A stretch of DNA of 64,000 nucleotides, from NCBI GenBank assembly GCA_017617125.1, contig JAFZWY010000044.1, positions 43,988 through 107,987 on the forward strand, in the 5' to 3' direction. The stretch comes from Bacteroidales bacterium (lineage in GTDB: Bacteria > Bacteroidota > Bacteroidia > Bacteroidales > ML635J-15). Position 1 is the stretch's first letter. Each line of letters opens with the position of its first letter. The notes below the pieces were generated by a model that was given only the letters and a program-made list of their open reading frames with translations, had not been told where the DNA came from and did not search any database. This document shows positions 33,174 to 42,237 of the stretch, in pieces. The position numbers and the translations under genes are program-made.

Positions 33174-36100
33174 TTATTCCTTTACGATCCTGTTTCTTGC
33201 AATCACTCTGTCCCCGTTTACTATGCGGTACATGTAAATACCTTGCTTAAGCAACGAAATGTCGATGCTTGCATTGGTCGAAGTGATTTCCTGAACAAAC
33301 ATCAGGCGTCCTGCCACGTCGTGGAATTCAATAGTTGTCGTACCTTCGGGAAGCGAATTGATGAGAATGTTCAGTTCGTCGTCGGCTGGATTCGGATATA
33401 CATACACAGCTAGTGTTTCTGTTTCGCTGTTTTCTTCAACAACTGCAACAGCGTTCTTGTTGTTCATAGGGGGTTCGTCGATATCTGGCACCTCAATTTC
33501 GCGGCAGATGCCGTAGAAGAAACAGAGAACAGAGTTTGCGTATGCCGACGAAACTCCAGTGTTAAGGTCGGCTATCGCTTCGATTTCGGCAATCTCATCC
33601 TCAGTAAGCTGTGCATAATTGCGTCCCGATGTGTAAACCGACTCACGCAAAGCATTGTAATTGCAAAAATTGTTGTATTCAGCAAGTTCCTCGCTACTTA
33701 GAACAAAGCGTTGCGGTATTGCCAATAGTTCTTGATTTGCGAGACTATAGTTACACATTTCGAAGTAGCTGTTTATAAGCGAATATTTTGCCGTAGGGGT
33801 GTTTATGCGATTGTACCATCCGTTGAGCGATTCGCGGTCGAGGACGCTATCTGCCAGTATTGCGTTAAGATTGCGATTTGCAATTTCTGCCATTGTGCGG
33901 CGAATAGTAATAAGCGTATCCTGCTTTAATCTTGCAATTGTCACAATATCTGCATTGTTTTCATCGAAGTTCTGCAACAGGAATTCGTATCCAGCAGCAT
34001 TATATTCTTCAAGACGAGTATTGTACATCTGCTGTAGCGAGTCGTATATGGAAATATCATCATTGGGAGATGCAGACTTAATAATACCTGGACCAGGAAT
34101 GGAAGGAATTATACATATGGTAGGCTCGCAGCTGTTTGCTGTGACATATCCGATTCTAGTTACATTTGTTGAGGCTGTCGGTCTATAAATATTTGTGCTT
34201 GAAGCATCTCCGCTATGATAGTATGAAAATGAACTTGCTGAATATATATTTGTACTTATCCTAGAAGTAAATTTATTTCCAGCACTTACCGATGATGAAC
34301 CATGAGTAGAAACAGTTCCTGTGGCGTAGATATCATTTCCAAAAACATTGGAGAATTCATTGCATAGCATCTGTAGTCCTGGGTTATTTATTGACAAAAC
34401 CCCTCTTTCGAGCCCGCTGAAAGTGTTCCTGTATATTTTATTGTAATCAGTTCCAGAACCCATAACCTTAATTCCAGTCGACTGACACTGGCTGCATAAT
34501 ATGTTGAAATCGTTAGCCTCTATTGTATATCCAGTACAATTGTCTGAAAAAATTCCTATCATTTTAGCAAGAATATCAGAATTAGGAAGATTGAAATCCG
34601 AAAGAGTAATACTATAGTTATTGATGGCATCTGAATATACGGGGACGATACAGTTTTCAAAATCCGCCTTGAACACCGAGAATGGATAGTTTGTTCCTGT
34701 ATTTTCAGCATTTACACCTTTTGAAAATCCATCGAATGTATTGTGTACTTCTCCCTGACATTCGCATGGCTCATACAATGTAGGTCCGTTTGGCGGAGGG
34801 CACAAAGTACTGATGTTTGCGCCTGCGCTTGCAAGTGTTATGGCATTGCCTCTTGCCGGCGAGCCAGTGCGCTGGTCATCAAAATTACACCCAAGTATAT
34901 CAATCCCGTTTACGCCCCACATCGTTATCATGTCGCTGTAAGTTGCACTTGATGCGGCAAAAATATTATTGTCATCAATTATGAAGTCGCAGGCCTTGAA
35001 GAAACTTACATTGTTTGTTTCTGCTCCACCCGACGTATGGTTTGTGTATGCCATGAATTCGACACTTCTACGGTTGTTGTGGAATGTTGAATTGGAGCAT
35101 TTTACTATGCCGCCAGTAGTGTAGTAGTCATCGCCGTCCCAAGTACATATTGCATTTCTAGCGTTCTCTATTACTGAGCCGTTTGTCAATTCTATCGTAC
35201 CTTGATATTGTGGCAGCTGGCGTTGGTTGTTATTGCCGACAACAAAAATGCCTCCCCACATTTTGTCTGGACAATATCGAGAATTTGTAATAGTGCTATT
35301 GTCAATAATTAGCTTACTTCCTGGTCTAATGATTATTATATTATTGTCAAGCATTTCAAATCTTGAGTTGCTTAACGTAAGTGTGGAGCTATCTTTAATA
35401 ATCACATTTTGCTTGAATATTTTGGTTTCTCCAGACAATGTCGTAGAAGAACTTACTATATAGTTATCATAGTAATCGAAAATGCCAAAACCGCATGGAC
35501 AATTTATGGAGCCATAGCCAGAGTTAGTTATATCGCATGGGAATATACACGAATGGTTGCCAACGTTTGTTTCGTGAATAGGGTTTATACCGACAAATAC
35601 ATTTTCGGAAATGTTTATGATACTATTAGATGTCTGTAAAAATATATCTTCAGTTTCTAATCCATCTGACAAACAAATGTATGCTCCATCTTCGACCTCA
35701 ATGCGTCCACTTCCGTTGACAAAAATATTGCCCTTTTCTTTTACACATAGTGTTCCGCCTTGGCTTATTGTAAGTACCGACCCGTCGTTTACTACTAAAT
35801 TCGCATTCCAACCAGATATTTCCAACAAACTTCCACCTTCAATTGTTAGATTGGCCTTGTGTGTGCCATCAGTGCTTCCAAGTATCAATGAACCATTTCT
35901 AACCTTGATTACATTGTCATTGCCACATGTTGAGAAATTTGCCGTTTGAACATTATTATTATTGCATGTATTAAGATTCATGTTTGTAACCTTGCTGTCT
36001 GATTGCTCATAGTAACCGACAAGATAGTCATCTGTAAGAAGTTGTACCGTACTGGTATTTGGACAAAAGTTCCAGTTATTGCTTGCATTTTCATTTAAAC

Positions 36101-38138
36101 TGCTGATGCGATATGTATTGCTCCAGGAGGATGATATGATTGAATAATCCAAACTTGGTATAATACCTGAAAGATTAAAAAAATAACCTGTTTCGGACTT
36201 TTGCTTTTGAACGAACATTCCATCCAAGGATTCGTTGCCAATGCTTTTTTTACTGTTGTAATCATTAACATTCCACACTACTCGATTTTCCTTGAATGCC
36301 CTTATAATATCACGCTTATCCTGGCATGTCGTAGTAGATGGATTAAGGGATAGTAAGGTGTCTATGTATTGCTGTATGCAGCGCATATTTTCTAGTTTGC
36401 TTTTGCTTGTAACCTTTTTTAATGGTGCACATATTTGCGACAAAGTTAGTTCTACATTATCAATAGTTTCCCACTTATTAAAGGAAGAGCCTAATGTATT
36501 ATTATCATTCCAACCATGATATGCAATATTTGTAGGCATATTATTGGGTAAACTTTTATTCGGTCCGTCCCATAAATCATACAAAGCTGATGCTATATTG
36601 TATTCGGAACAAAATCCATTACTAATACCACTATGTTTTCTATTATTCTCAAATTCATCTCCATATTCATTGTCTTCCAGATAATATACAGCATCCAGCA
36701 TTGCTGCTACAAATTCTGCCCAACCCTCATAAAATGCCAGCAAACTTGTATTTTCTAGGTTATATTCATGATAATTAACACCAGATACGCCATAGGGAAT
36801 CTTCATATTTTTGTTTTGCAAGAAATACATTGCCGTATGTCCAAATTCGTGGCGCGGTGTTGTTTCTGTCCTTCCTCTTCCGTTTCCAATATGTAAAACA
36901 GGTTTTTGAGAATATATGTAATTATTAGAGAAAGCTCCATCGATATTGCAATTTGTCTTTATTCTAATACCAGAATAGAAGTTGTTGCTTTCGTATTTAA
37001 AATACTCACATCCTTTTCTTACCCAGTGAACACAACGAAATGCATCATAATCATCTGAATAGGAGAAATCTACATTGCATGTTATTGTTCCTGCATTATG
37101 ACTTTTTGAACCTATTTTTATAAGTTTAGTCTGTGATCCAAATAATGACGAGTTTCCTACTATTTTATATGTTCCATTGTCTTTAGCAAAAACTTTTAAG
37201 TATAGTTCTACATATCCGCCTTCCGCCAGTTGAAATTCATTATACGGAATAACAAAATAACCATTATCATTTGTATATGATGTCCCAAAATGTTGATATA
37301 TAACTTTCCCAAATATAGAATCAGCTTCCATTAGTTGCACTTTCAATCCTGCAAGTCCGATCTGTGCATTTGGTTCTAATTTATTAGCAGTGATTCGACC
37401 TATAACCGTGCCAGAAAAATTACTTCTGATTTGTATTGAATCTTCTCCAATTGCATCGTAGTATGCAATGGAGTCGTTAGGAATAGGCTGCATAAGTACA
37501 GCATATGCCAGCCCATCAACTTCTACTTCACGAAAATTGTCTATACGCCAGTCTGTCCAATTTTCATCAGATGGTTCGTATAAAGACCAGTCTGTTATAT
37601 CTGACAACGGAATCGATGACTGCGGAATAGGTTTGCGCTGTGCATTTGGATTGTCACAAGGATCAAACCAACGCCGTGGTATGGAATTGTATTCTGCCAA
37701 ATCCCAAATTTCTATTGTATTGTACGGTGTATAATATATTTTTAAAGCTAGGCTAATATTATTCTCATGTGTTCGTGTTGTTGAATAATATACCAAGATT
37801 GACAAGTCAACAGGATAGAATGGCAGGTTGTTGGAACAAGAATTATTAACCGTCACATCAAAACTAGTAGAGTCCATTGGTAACTTTTGTATACCGATTA
37901 TATTCGTTGCACTGGTAACACTAAAGCAAGAAGGCAATTCGTATTTGACACTATCAATCGTAATAGTATCTAACATATAAAACCTTGTATTTATAACGAA
38001 TGACGAGCCGAAACTCTTTTCATCGCTTATAACTTTTGCGTACATTGGTATCCTGCCAGAAGATAACAAAGTATCAACTTGTGACCGTACGCAGATTGGT
38101 ATCACAATACAAATTAGAATTAACAAACACCTTTTCAT
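33174..38138 (-). CDS. Giant secreted T9SS protein with zinc-metallopeptidase motif and beta-helix
   Basis: A 1654-residue protein with a signal peptide (about 1-18, ending in VRS). A metallopeptidase-like region contains HEFGH (430-434), then EGWAE (471-475) about 37 residues later, which fits a gluzincin-type zinc site with Glu471 or Glu475 as third ligand. Residues from about 750 to 1350 are rich in short strands and Asn/Gly turns (SNSIINISENVFVG, NSTITNSRY, NTFSGLERGVLSINNPG), typical of a right-handed beta-helix. The last ~75 residues form a type A T9SS domain (YVYPNPADDELNIL...VIARNRIVKE). A lipoprotein gene ends 6 bases upstream. Substrate unknown; proteolytic activity is inferred from the motif. 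Confidence 0.85.
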   Translation of the reverse strand: MKRCLLILICIVIPICVRSQVDTLLSSGRIPMYAKVISDEKSFGSSFVINTRFYMLDTITIDSVKYELPSCFSVTSATNIIGIQKLPMDSTSFDVTVNNSCSNNLPFYPVDLSILVYYSTTRTHENNISLALKIYYTPYNTIEIWDLAEYNSIPRRWFDPCDNPNAQRKPIPQSSIPLSDITDWSLYEPSDENWTDWRIDNFREVEVDGLAYAVLMQPIPNDSIAYYDAIGEDSIQIRSNFSGTVIGRITANKLEPNAQIGLAGLKVQLMEADSIFGKVIYQHFGTSYTNDNGYFVIPYNEFQLAEGGYVELYLKVFAKDNGTYKIVGNSSLFGSQTKLIKIGSKSHNAGTITCNVDFSYSDDYDAFRCVHWVRKGCEYFKYESNNFYSGIRIKTNCNIDGAFSNNYIYSQKPVLHIGNGRGRTETTPRHEFGHTAMYFLQNKNMKIPYGVSGVNYHEYNLENTSLLAFYEGWAEFVAAMLDAVYYLEDNEYGDEFENNRKHSGISNGFCSEYNIASALYDLWDGPNKSLPNNMPTNIAYHGWNDNNTLGSSFNKWETIDNVELTLSQICAPLKKVTSKSKLENMRCIQQYIDTLLSLNPSTTTCQDKRDIIRAFKENRVVWNVNDYNSKKSIGNESLDGMFVQKQKSETGYFFNLSGIIPSLDYSIISSSWSNTYRISSLNENASNNWNFCPNTSTVQLLTDDYLVGYYEQSDSKVTNMNLNTCNNNNVQTANFSTCGNDNVIKVRNGSLILGSTDGTHKANLTIEGGSLLEISGWNANLVVNDGSVLTISQGGTLCVKEKGNIFVNGSGRIEVEDGAYICLSDGLETEDIFLQTSNSIINISENVFVGINPIHETNVGNHSCIFPCDITNSGYGSINCPCGFGIFDYYDNYIVSSSTTLSGETKIFKQNVIIKDSSTLTLSNSRFEMLDNNIIIIRPGSKLIIDNSTITNSRYCPDKMWGGIFVVGNNNQRQLPQYQGTIELTNGSVIENARNAICTWDGDDYYTTGGIVKCSNSTFHNNRRSVEFMAYTNHTSGGAETNNVSFFKACDFIIDDNNIFAASSATYSDMITMWGVNGIDILGCNFDDQRTGSPARGNAITLASAGANISTLCPPPNGPTLYEPCECQGEVHNTFDGFSKGVNAENTGTNYPFSVFKADFENCIVPVYSDAINNYSITLSDFNLPNSDILAKMIGIFSDNCTGYTIEANDFNILCSQCQSTGIKVMGSGTDYNKIYRNTFSGLERGVLSINNPGLQMLCNEFSNVFGNDIYATGTVSTHGSSSVSAGNKFTSRISTNIYSASSFSYYHSGDASSTNIYRPTASTNVTRIGYVTANSCEPTICIIPSIPGPGIIKSASPNDDISIYDSLQQMYNTRLEEYNAAGYEFLLQNFDENNADIVTIARLKQDTLITIRRTMAEIANRNLNAILADSVLDRESLNGWYNRINTPTAKYSLINSYFEMCNYSLANQELLAIPQRFVLSSEELAEYNNFCNYNALRESVYTSGRNYAQLTEDEIAEIEAIADLNTGVSSAYANSVLCFFYGICREIEVPDIDEPPMNNKNAVAVVEENSETETLAVYVYPNPADDELNILINSLPEGTTTIEFHDVAGRLMFVQEITSTNASIDISLLKQGIYMYRIVNGDRVIARNRIVKE

Positions 38139-38144
38139 ATTACA

Positions 38145-38888
38145 TTACCTATATTGATTTCTAACATTGATTACATTATACCTGATAAGATTTTTCACAT
38201 TTACAATACTGTCGGACGAATGGCATTCCCTCCTTATCATTCCTATTCCGTTCGCCCAATAGCTAATAACTAACCTGTAATAAGGGTCATTTATATATGT
38301 AGAGTTGGAAAATTCTATTTTTTTTACATCTTGATACGTGTGGTTGTTTATTGTAATATTGTCAAAATGTTCAGAATACTTAAAAATTCCACTTCCTTCT
38401 GGAAGATCATCAGTAAAGGCATACCAATCTTCAGAAGGAATAGAGATATTCATATAATACCAATTTAAACGTGATAATGTATATGGATCATCATAATAAG
38501 GATCTGGAACTATAACATATAATTCATCTGCATTTAACCCTGCACCCGAATCATCTGGTTTAGCAAAACCTACGTATGGTCGTATAGTCTGTGTTATTGT
38601 AGTGTCGCTGTTTATTATTTTGTATGTTTGATTGAATGTAAAAAGTTTTCCATGGTCATACTCCCTCTCATAATTTGTAACAAATTCGTCTTTTTCTAAC
38701 TTTTGTGCTACAACACTATCAATTTGGTGCGTTGTAGAGTCTTCATAGATCCAATAACTAGAACTATCGAATGCACAAAATTTGTATAGATTGTCATTTG
38801 GCGTGTAACTATACATATTGTCACGGCATCCTATTATAATCACACCCATCATCCCAACGAGTAGTGATATTAAAATTGTCTTTTTCAT
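38145..38888 (-). CDS. Lipoprotein, partner of the giant T9SS protein
   Basis: A 247-residue protein with a lipoprotein signal: MKKTILISLL, a hydrophobic core and the lipobox-like IIIGC (Cys21). The mature part is rich in Tyr, Asp and Ser (SSYWIYEDSTTHQIDSV). No known domain was recognised. The next gene starts 6 bases downstream, so the two are translated from one transcript and may work together at the surface. Confidence 0.78.
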   Translation of the reverse strand: MKKTILISLLVGMMGVIIIGCRDNMYSYTPNDNLYKFCAFDSSSYWIYEDSTTHQIDSVVAQKLEKDEFVTNYEREYDHGKLFTFNQTYKIINSDTTITQTIRPYVGFAKPDDSGAGLNADELYVIVPDPYYDDPYTLSRLNWYYMNISIPSEDWYAFTDDLPEGSGIFKYSEHFDNITINNHTYQDVKKIEFSNSTYINDPYYRLVISYWANGIGMIRRECHSSDSIVNVKNLIRYNVINVRNQYR

Positions 38889-38974
38889 AATTCTGATTTT
38901 TTATCTTCTTGTGGCAAATATAGTAAAAATACTTATACACAATAAGTTTTTGAAAAAATGAACATACCTATTAC

Positions 38975-39001
38975 AAAAAAGGAGCGGTGTTTTGCCGCTC
39001 C
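38975..39001 (-). terminator. Terminator of the aminotransferase gene
   Basis: GGAGCGG / CCGCTCC stem with a 7-base loop, followed on the minus strand by TTTTTT. Confidence 0.85.
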
Positions 39002-39023
39002 TTATATGAATTTAGGAAAATTC

Positions 39024-40235
39024 TTATTTGTGCATGAATTCCTTGATTGCATCAGCAAGACGCTTTACACCTTCTTCTATCTGCTCCATCGAAGAGTAGG
39101 AGAAGTTGAGACGCATAGTGTTCTTGCCGCCACCGTCGCAGAAAAATACGTCGCCAGTTACGAATGCAACGTTGTTCTTGATAGCAACCTGGAACAATTC
39201 GTTGGTGTCGTAGCCCTCAGGCAACGAGAGGAGTAGGAACAAACCGCCTTCTGGGTGAGTCCACTTTACACCTTCTGGCATGTACTGCTTGAAGCACTTC
39301 AACATGAAGTCGCGTTTTTCGCGGTACATTTCAATAGTCTTGCCGAAGTTCTTTTCGAACAAGCCCTTTGCCATGTATCTTGCAGTAGCCATCTGGAGGA
39401 TAGCCGGTGTGCAGAGGTCGGTGTGCTGCTTTGCAGTTACGAACTTGTAGATTACATCGGGATGAGCGAGAACCCAACCAAGACGGAAACCAGGAGCCAA
39501 AGTCTTGGAGAATGTTCCGAGAGAGATAACTCTGTGGTTCTTGTCGAGTTCGTACATCATGCGCTGAGCCTTGCCTTCAAAACGGAGTTCGCGGTATGGG
39601 CAGTCTTCGATGATGAACAAGTCGTACTTGTCGGCGATGTTGATGATTTCCTGACGACGAGCTTCCGGGTAGGTTATACCTGTCGGGTTCTGGAAGTCGG
39701 GAATCAAATAGATGAATTTCGGCTTCTTGCCCTGAGCCTTCATTTCAGCAAGCTTTGCTTCGAGAAGGTCTGGTCTCATTCCGTAGTCGTCGAACGGAAT
39801 ACCTACTGGAACAGCTCCGTATGCGCGGAATGAACCGAGAGCTCCAAGGTACGATGGCAAACCGCAGATGATAGTGTCGCCTGGATTGATGAAAATCCAG
39901 CCAGCAATGTCGAGAGCCTGCTGCGAAGCAGTGGTAATCATCAAGTTGTCGATGGTTACGTTCATGCCCTGACGTGCGTAGTGCTTTACGATTTCGTTGC
40001 GGAGGTCAACGTCGCCTTCGGTTGTTCCGTATTGCAATGCCTTTGGACCTGCTTCGTCAAGAATTTCGTTGATGCACTGTCTGATGTCTTCTACAGGGAA
40101 TGATGCCGGAGCTGGCAAACCGCCTGCAAACGAAATAACTTCTGGACGCTGAGTTAACTTCAATATTTCACGAATGGCCGAACGCTTTGCAGCAGCCATG
40201 TTCGTTGACATAAATTCGTTTAAGTTTTCTATCAT
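39024..40235 (-). CDS. Class I/II PLP-dependent aminotransferase, 2-aminoadipate/valine type
   Basis: A 403-residue fold-type I aminotransferase. Visible motifs: ISFAGGLPAPASFP at the N-terminus, TASQQALDIAG (about 102), IPDFQNPTG (about 178), and the PLP lysine in GTFSKTLAPGFRLGW (about 240). The pattern is that of the LysN/MocR-related subgroup, which acts on 2-aminoadipate, branched or aromatic amino acids; the substrate cannot be fixed from sequence. It stands alone between a promoter and a terminator. Confidence 0.88.
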   Translation of the reverse strand: MIENLNEFMSTNMAAAKRSAIREILKLTQRPEVISFAGGLPAPASFPVEDIRQCINEILDEAGPKALQYGTTEGDVDLRNEIVKHYARQGMNVTIDNLMITTASQQALDIAGWIFINPGDTIICGLPSYLGALGSFRAYGAVPVGIPFDDYGMRPDLLEAKLAEMKAQGKKPKFIYLIPDFQNPTGITYPEARRQEIINIADKYDLFIIEDCPYRELRFEGKAQRMMYELDKNHRVISLGTFSKTLAPGFRLGWVLAHPDVIYKFVTAKQHTDLCTPAILQMATARYMAKGLFEKNFGKTIEMYREKRDFMLKCFKQYMPEGVKWTHPEGGLFLLLSLPEGYDTNELFQVAIKNNVAFVTGDVFFCDGGGKNTMRLNFSYSSMEQIEEGVKRLADAIKEFMHK

Positions 40236-40263
40236 GACTTTTTTCTTTAAATTTTTTGATGCA

Positions 40264-40271
40264 CAAAGTTA
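40264..40271 (-). promoter_or_regulatory. -7 promoter box of the aminotransferase gene
   Basis: Minus-strand TAACTTTG matches TAnnTTTG, 28 bases upstream of the ATG. Confidence 0.5.
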
Positions 40272-40386
40272 AGTCTTTTCGTACAATAATGGCTCAATAA
40301 AAAATATGTTTACAAACATAAATTATGGGCGTTACACCTGTTGTAAAAAAAAGAAATTTTTGTCGCGGTGTTAATATTAAATGTCA

Positions 40387-40394
40387 TAATTTTG
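40387..40394 (+). promoter_or_regulatory. -7 promoter box and structured leader of the small lipoprotein gene
   Basis: TAATTTTG, with TTG at 40360-40362. The leader to the ATG at 40488 is about 88 bases and contains TGAGGC (40421-40426) and GCCTCA (40449-40454), which can pair. Confidence 0.45.
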
Positions 40395-40487
40395 CCGTCG
40401 GATTCCTGTCTTTGAAAGTATGAGGCGTCGAGGATGGGTAATAGTTGTGCCTCAGATAGTTAATTTAATAATTTAAATTTTATAAAG

Positions 40488-40739
40488 ATGAAGAAAGTTT
40501 TATTTATCGCAATGATTGCATTGGCAACTTGCTTTGCATTGTCCAGCTGCGCTAAGGTTACTGACGAAGAAATCAACAAGATGGAACAGGCTTGCCAGGA
40601 CGGTAACGATGCTGAAGCTGTAAGAATTTACAACGAAATTAAGGAAAAGCGCGGAAGCGACGAACAGGCAAACCGTATCGTTAATATCGCAATGGGTTGC
40701 CCAGCAATCTTTAACGAAATGATGAAGGACGCTGAATAA
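40488..40739 (+). CDS. Small lipoprotein
   Basis: An 83-residue lipoprotein: signal peptide MKKVLFIAMIALATCFAL and lipobox LSSC (Cys21). The mature ~62 residues are charged and helical (TDEEINKMEQACQDGNDAEAVRIYNEIKEKRGSDEQ), with Cys34 and Cys70 that could form a disulfide. No family is recognised. It has its own promoter with a long leader and a terminator. Confidence 0.8.
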   Translation: MKKVLFIAMIALATCFALSSCAKVTDEEINKMEQACQDGNDAEAVRIYNEIKEKRGSDEQANRIVNIAMGCPAIFNEMMKDAE

Positions 40740-40760
40740 TAGGTAGTGTTCTCACAAAAC

Positions 40761-40789
40761 AAAAAAAGGGGAGTTTTTCCCTTTTTTTT
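40761..40789. terminator. Bidirectional terminator between the lipoprotein and symporter genes
   Basis: AAAAAAAGGG and CCCTTTTTTTT around an 8-base loop, with A/T runs on both strands. It touches the stop codon of the symporter gene. Confidence 0.75.
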
Positions 40790-42230
40790 ATTTCTTCTCC
40801 CAGAAGTCTGCGTTCTTAATGTCCATTTCCTCGGGGTGGAATTCCGGTTCCTTGCCTTGTTTCTTCTGCTTTTCGTACGACTTGAGCAACTTGAAAACCT
40901 TTGGCGATAGCAGCAGTATTGCAATCACGTTTATCCATGCCATCGAGCCAACACCGATGTCGCCAAGGTCCCACACCGTCTTGGCTTCGTGCAGCGAACC
41001 GAAGAACACCATTCCGATTACCGATATGCGTACGCACCAGATTGCAATTTTTTCCTTTTTGCCGTTTCCGAAAAGGTAAACAACATTGGTCTCGGCATAG
41101 TAGTAATATGCCATTACCGTCGTAAACGCGAAGAAGAACAATGCCACCGAAATTATTATGTTGCCCCACGATGCTCCGACCAGTGTTCCGAGAGCTGTCG
41201 ATGTGTACGACACGTCGGGAGCACCAAGTTGTGCTACGCTCGAGGTGAAAAGCATTCCGCCGTCGGCATCGTAGATGTTGTAGGTCTTGGTGGCGAGAAT
41301 CATCACTGCTGTTGCCGAGCATACAAGCAAGGTGTCGATATACACCGAAAATGCCTGTACAAGTCCTTGTTTCACTGGATGCGACACTTTTGCTGCAGCC
41401 GCCACGATAGGGCCGGTACCTTGACCGGCTTCGTTGGAATAGATGCCGCGCTTCACACCCCATGCAATCGTGCTGCCGAGTATGCCACCAAGTGCTTCGT
41501 TCATTCCGAAAGCACTGCTAATCATATCTTTGAATGCTGTAGGAACAGCTTCGGCATTGCAGATAAGCACAACTATTGAAAGTATGATGTAGATTACAGC
41601 CATGAGCGGGGCTACTATCTGCGCCACGTTTGCAATTCGCTTTACACCGCCGATTATTACTAGTCCGATGAGTACTGCCACTATAATGCCGACATACATG
41701 GTGTCGATGCCGAAAGCATTTGAGAATGCCGTCGAAATGCCGTTTGAATGTACGGGAGGCAGGAATATTCCGCAGGCAAGTACCGAGCAAACAGCGAAGA
41801 TGATTGCCAGCCATTTGCATTTAAGTCCCTTTTCGATGTAGTAGGAGGGACCGCCACGGAACTGTCCGTTGTGTTCTTCCTTGTATATCTGTGCTAGCGT
41901 GGCTTCGGCAAAGGCCGAACCGGCGCCGAGGAAGGCAATTATCCACATCCATACTATTGCACCAGGACCTCCGTAGCCTATTGCGGTTGCTACACCGACA
42001 ATGTTTCCGGTGCCTACTCGTCCCGACAGGGCCATGGCAAATGCCTGAAACGATGAGATTCCCGTCTTTTGTGTCTTGTCGGTTGAAAAAAGTAGCCTGG
42101 CCATTTCACCAAAACGTCTTATCTGAACGAACTTCGTTCCGAACGAAAAGTAAAGTCCTGCTGCAAGGCACAATATAACAAGAGGTGCGCTCCAAACGTA
42201 TGAACTTATCGTCGATATTGTTTCTTCCAT
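40788..42230 (-). CDS. Sodium:alanine/glycine symporter (AGCS family)
   Basis: A 480-residue inner-membrane symporter with about 10-11 hydrophobic segments. The family signature region is visible as ALSGRVGTGNIVGVATAIGYGGPGAIVWMW (positions about 68-97). Also typical are SAFAEATLAQIYKE, GTIAWGVKRGIYSNEAGQGTGPIVAAAAK and the WDLGDIGVGSMAWINV end. It imports alanine or glycine with Na+. It starts 7 bases after the end of the 1671-residue gliding-type protein gene, an unusual pairing. Confidence 0.93.
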   Translation of the reverse strand: MEETISTISSYVWSAPLVILCLAAGLYFSFGTKFVQIRRFGEMARLLFSTDKTQKTGISSFQAFAMALSGRVGTGNIVGVATAIGYGGPGAIVWMWIIAFLGAGSAFAEATLAQIYKEEHNGQFRGGPSYYIEKGLKCKWLAIIFAVCSVLACGIFLPPVHSNGISTAFSNAFGIDTMYVGIIVAVLIGLVIIGGVKRIANVAQIVAPLMAVIYIILSIVVLICNAEAVPTAFKDMISSAFGMNEALGGILGSTIAWGVKRGIYSNEAGQGTGPIVAAAAKVSHPVKQGLVQAFSVYIDTLLVCSATAVMILATKTYNIYDADGGMLFTSSVAQLGAPDVSYTSTALGTLVGASWGNIIISVALFFFAFTTVMAYYYYAETNVVYLFGNGKKEKIAIWCVRISVIGMVFFGSLHEAKTVWDLGDIGVGSMAWINVIAILLLSPKVFKLLKSYEKQKKQGKEPEFHPEEMDIKNADFWEKK

Positions 42231-42237
42231 GTCGTTT

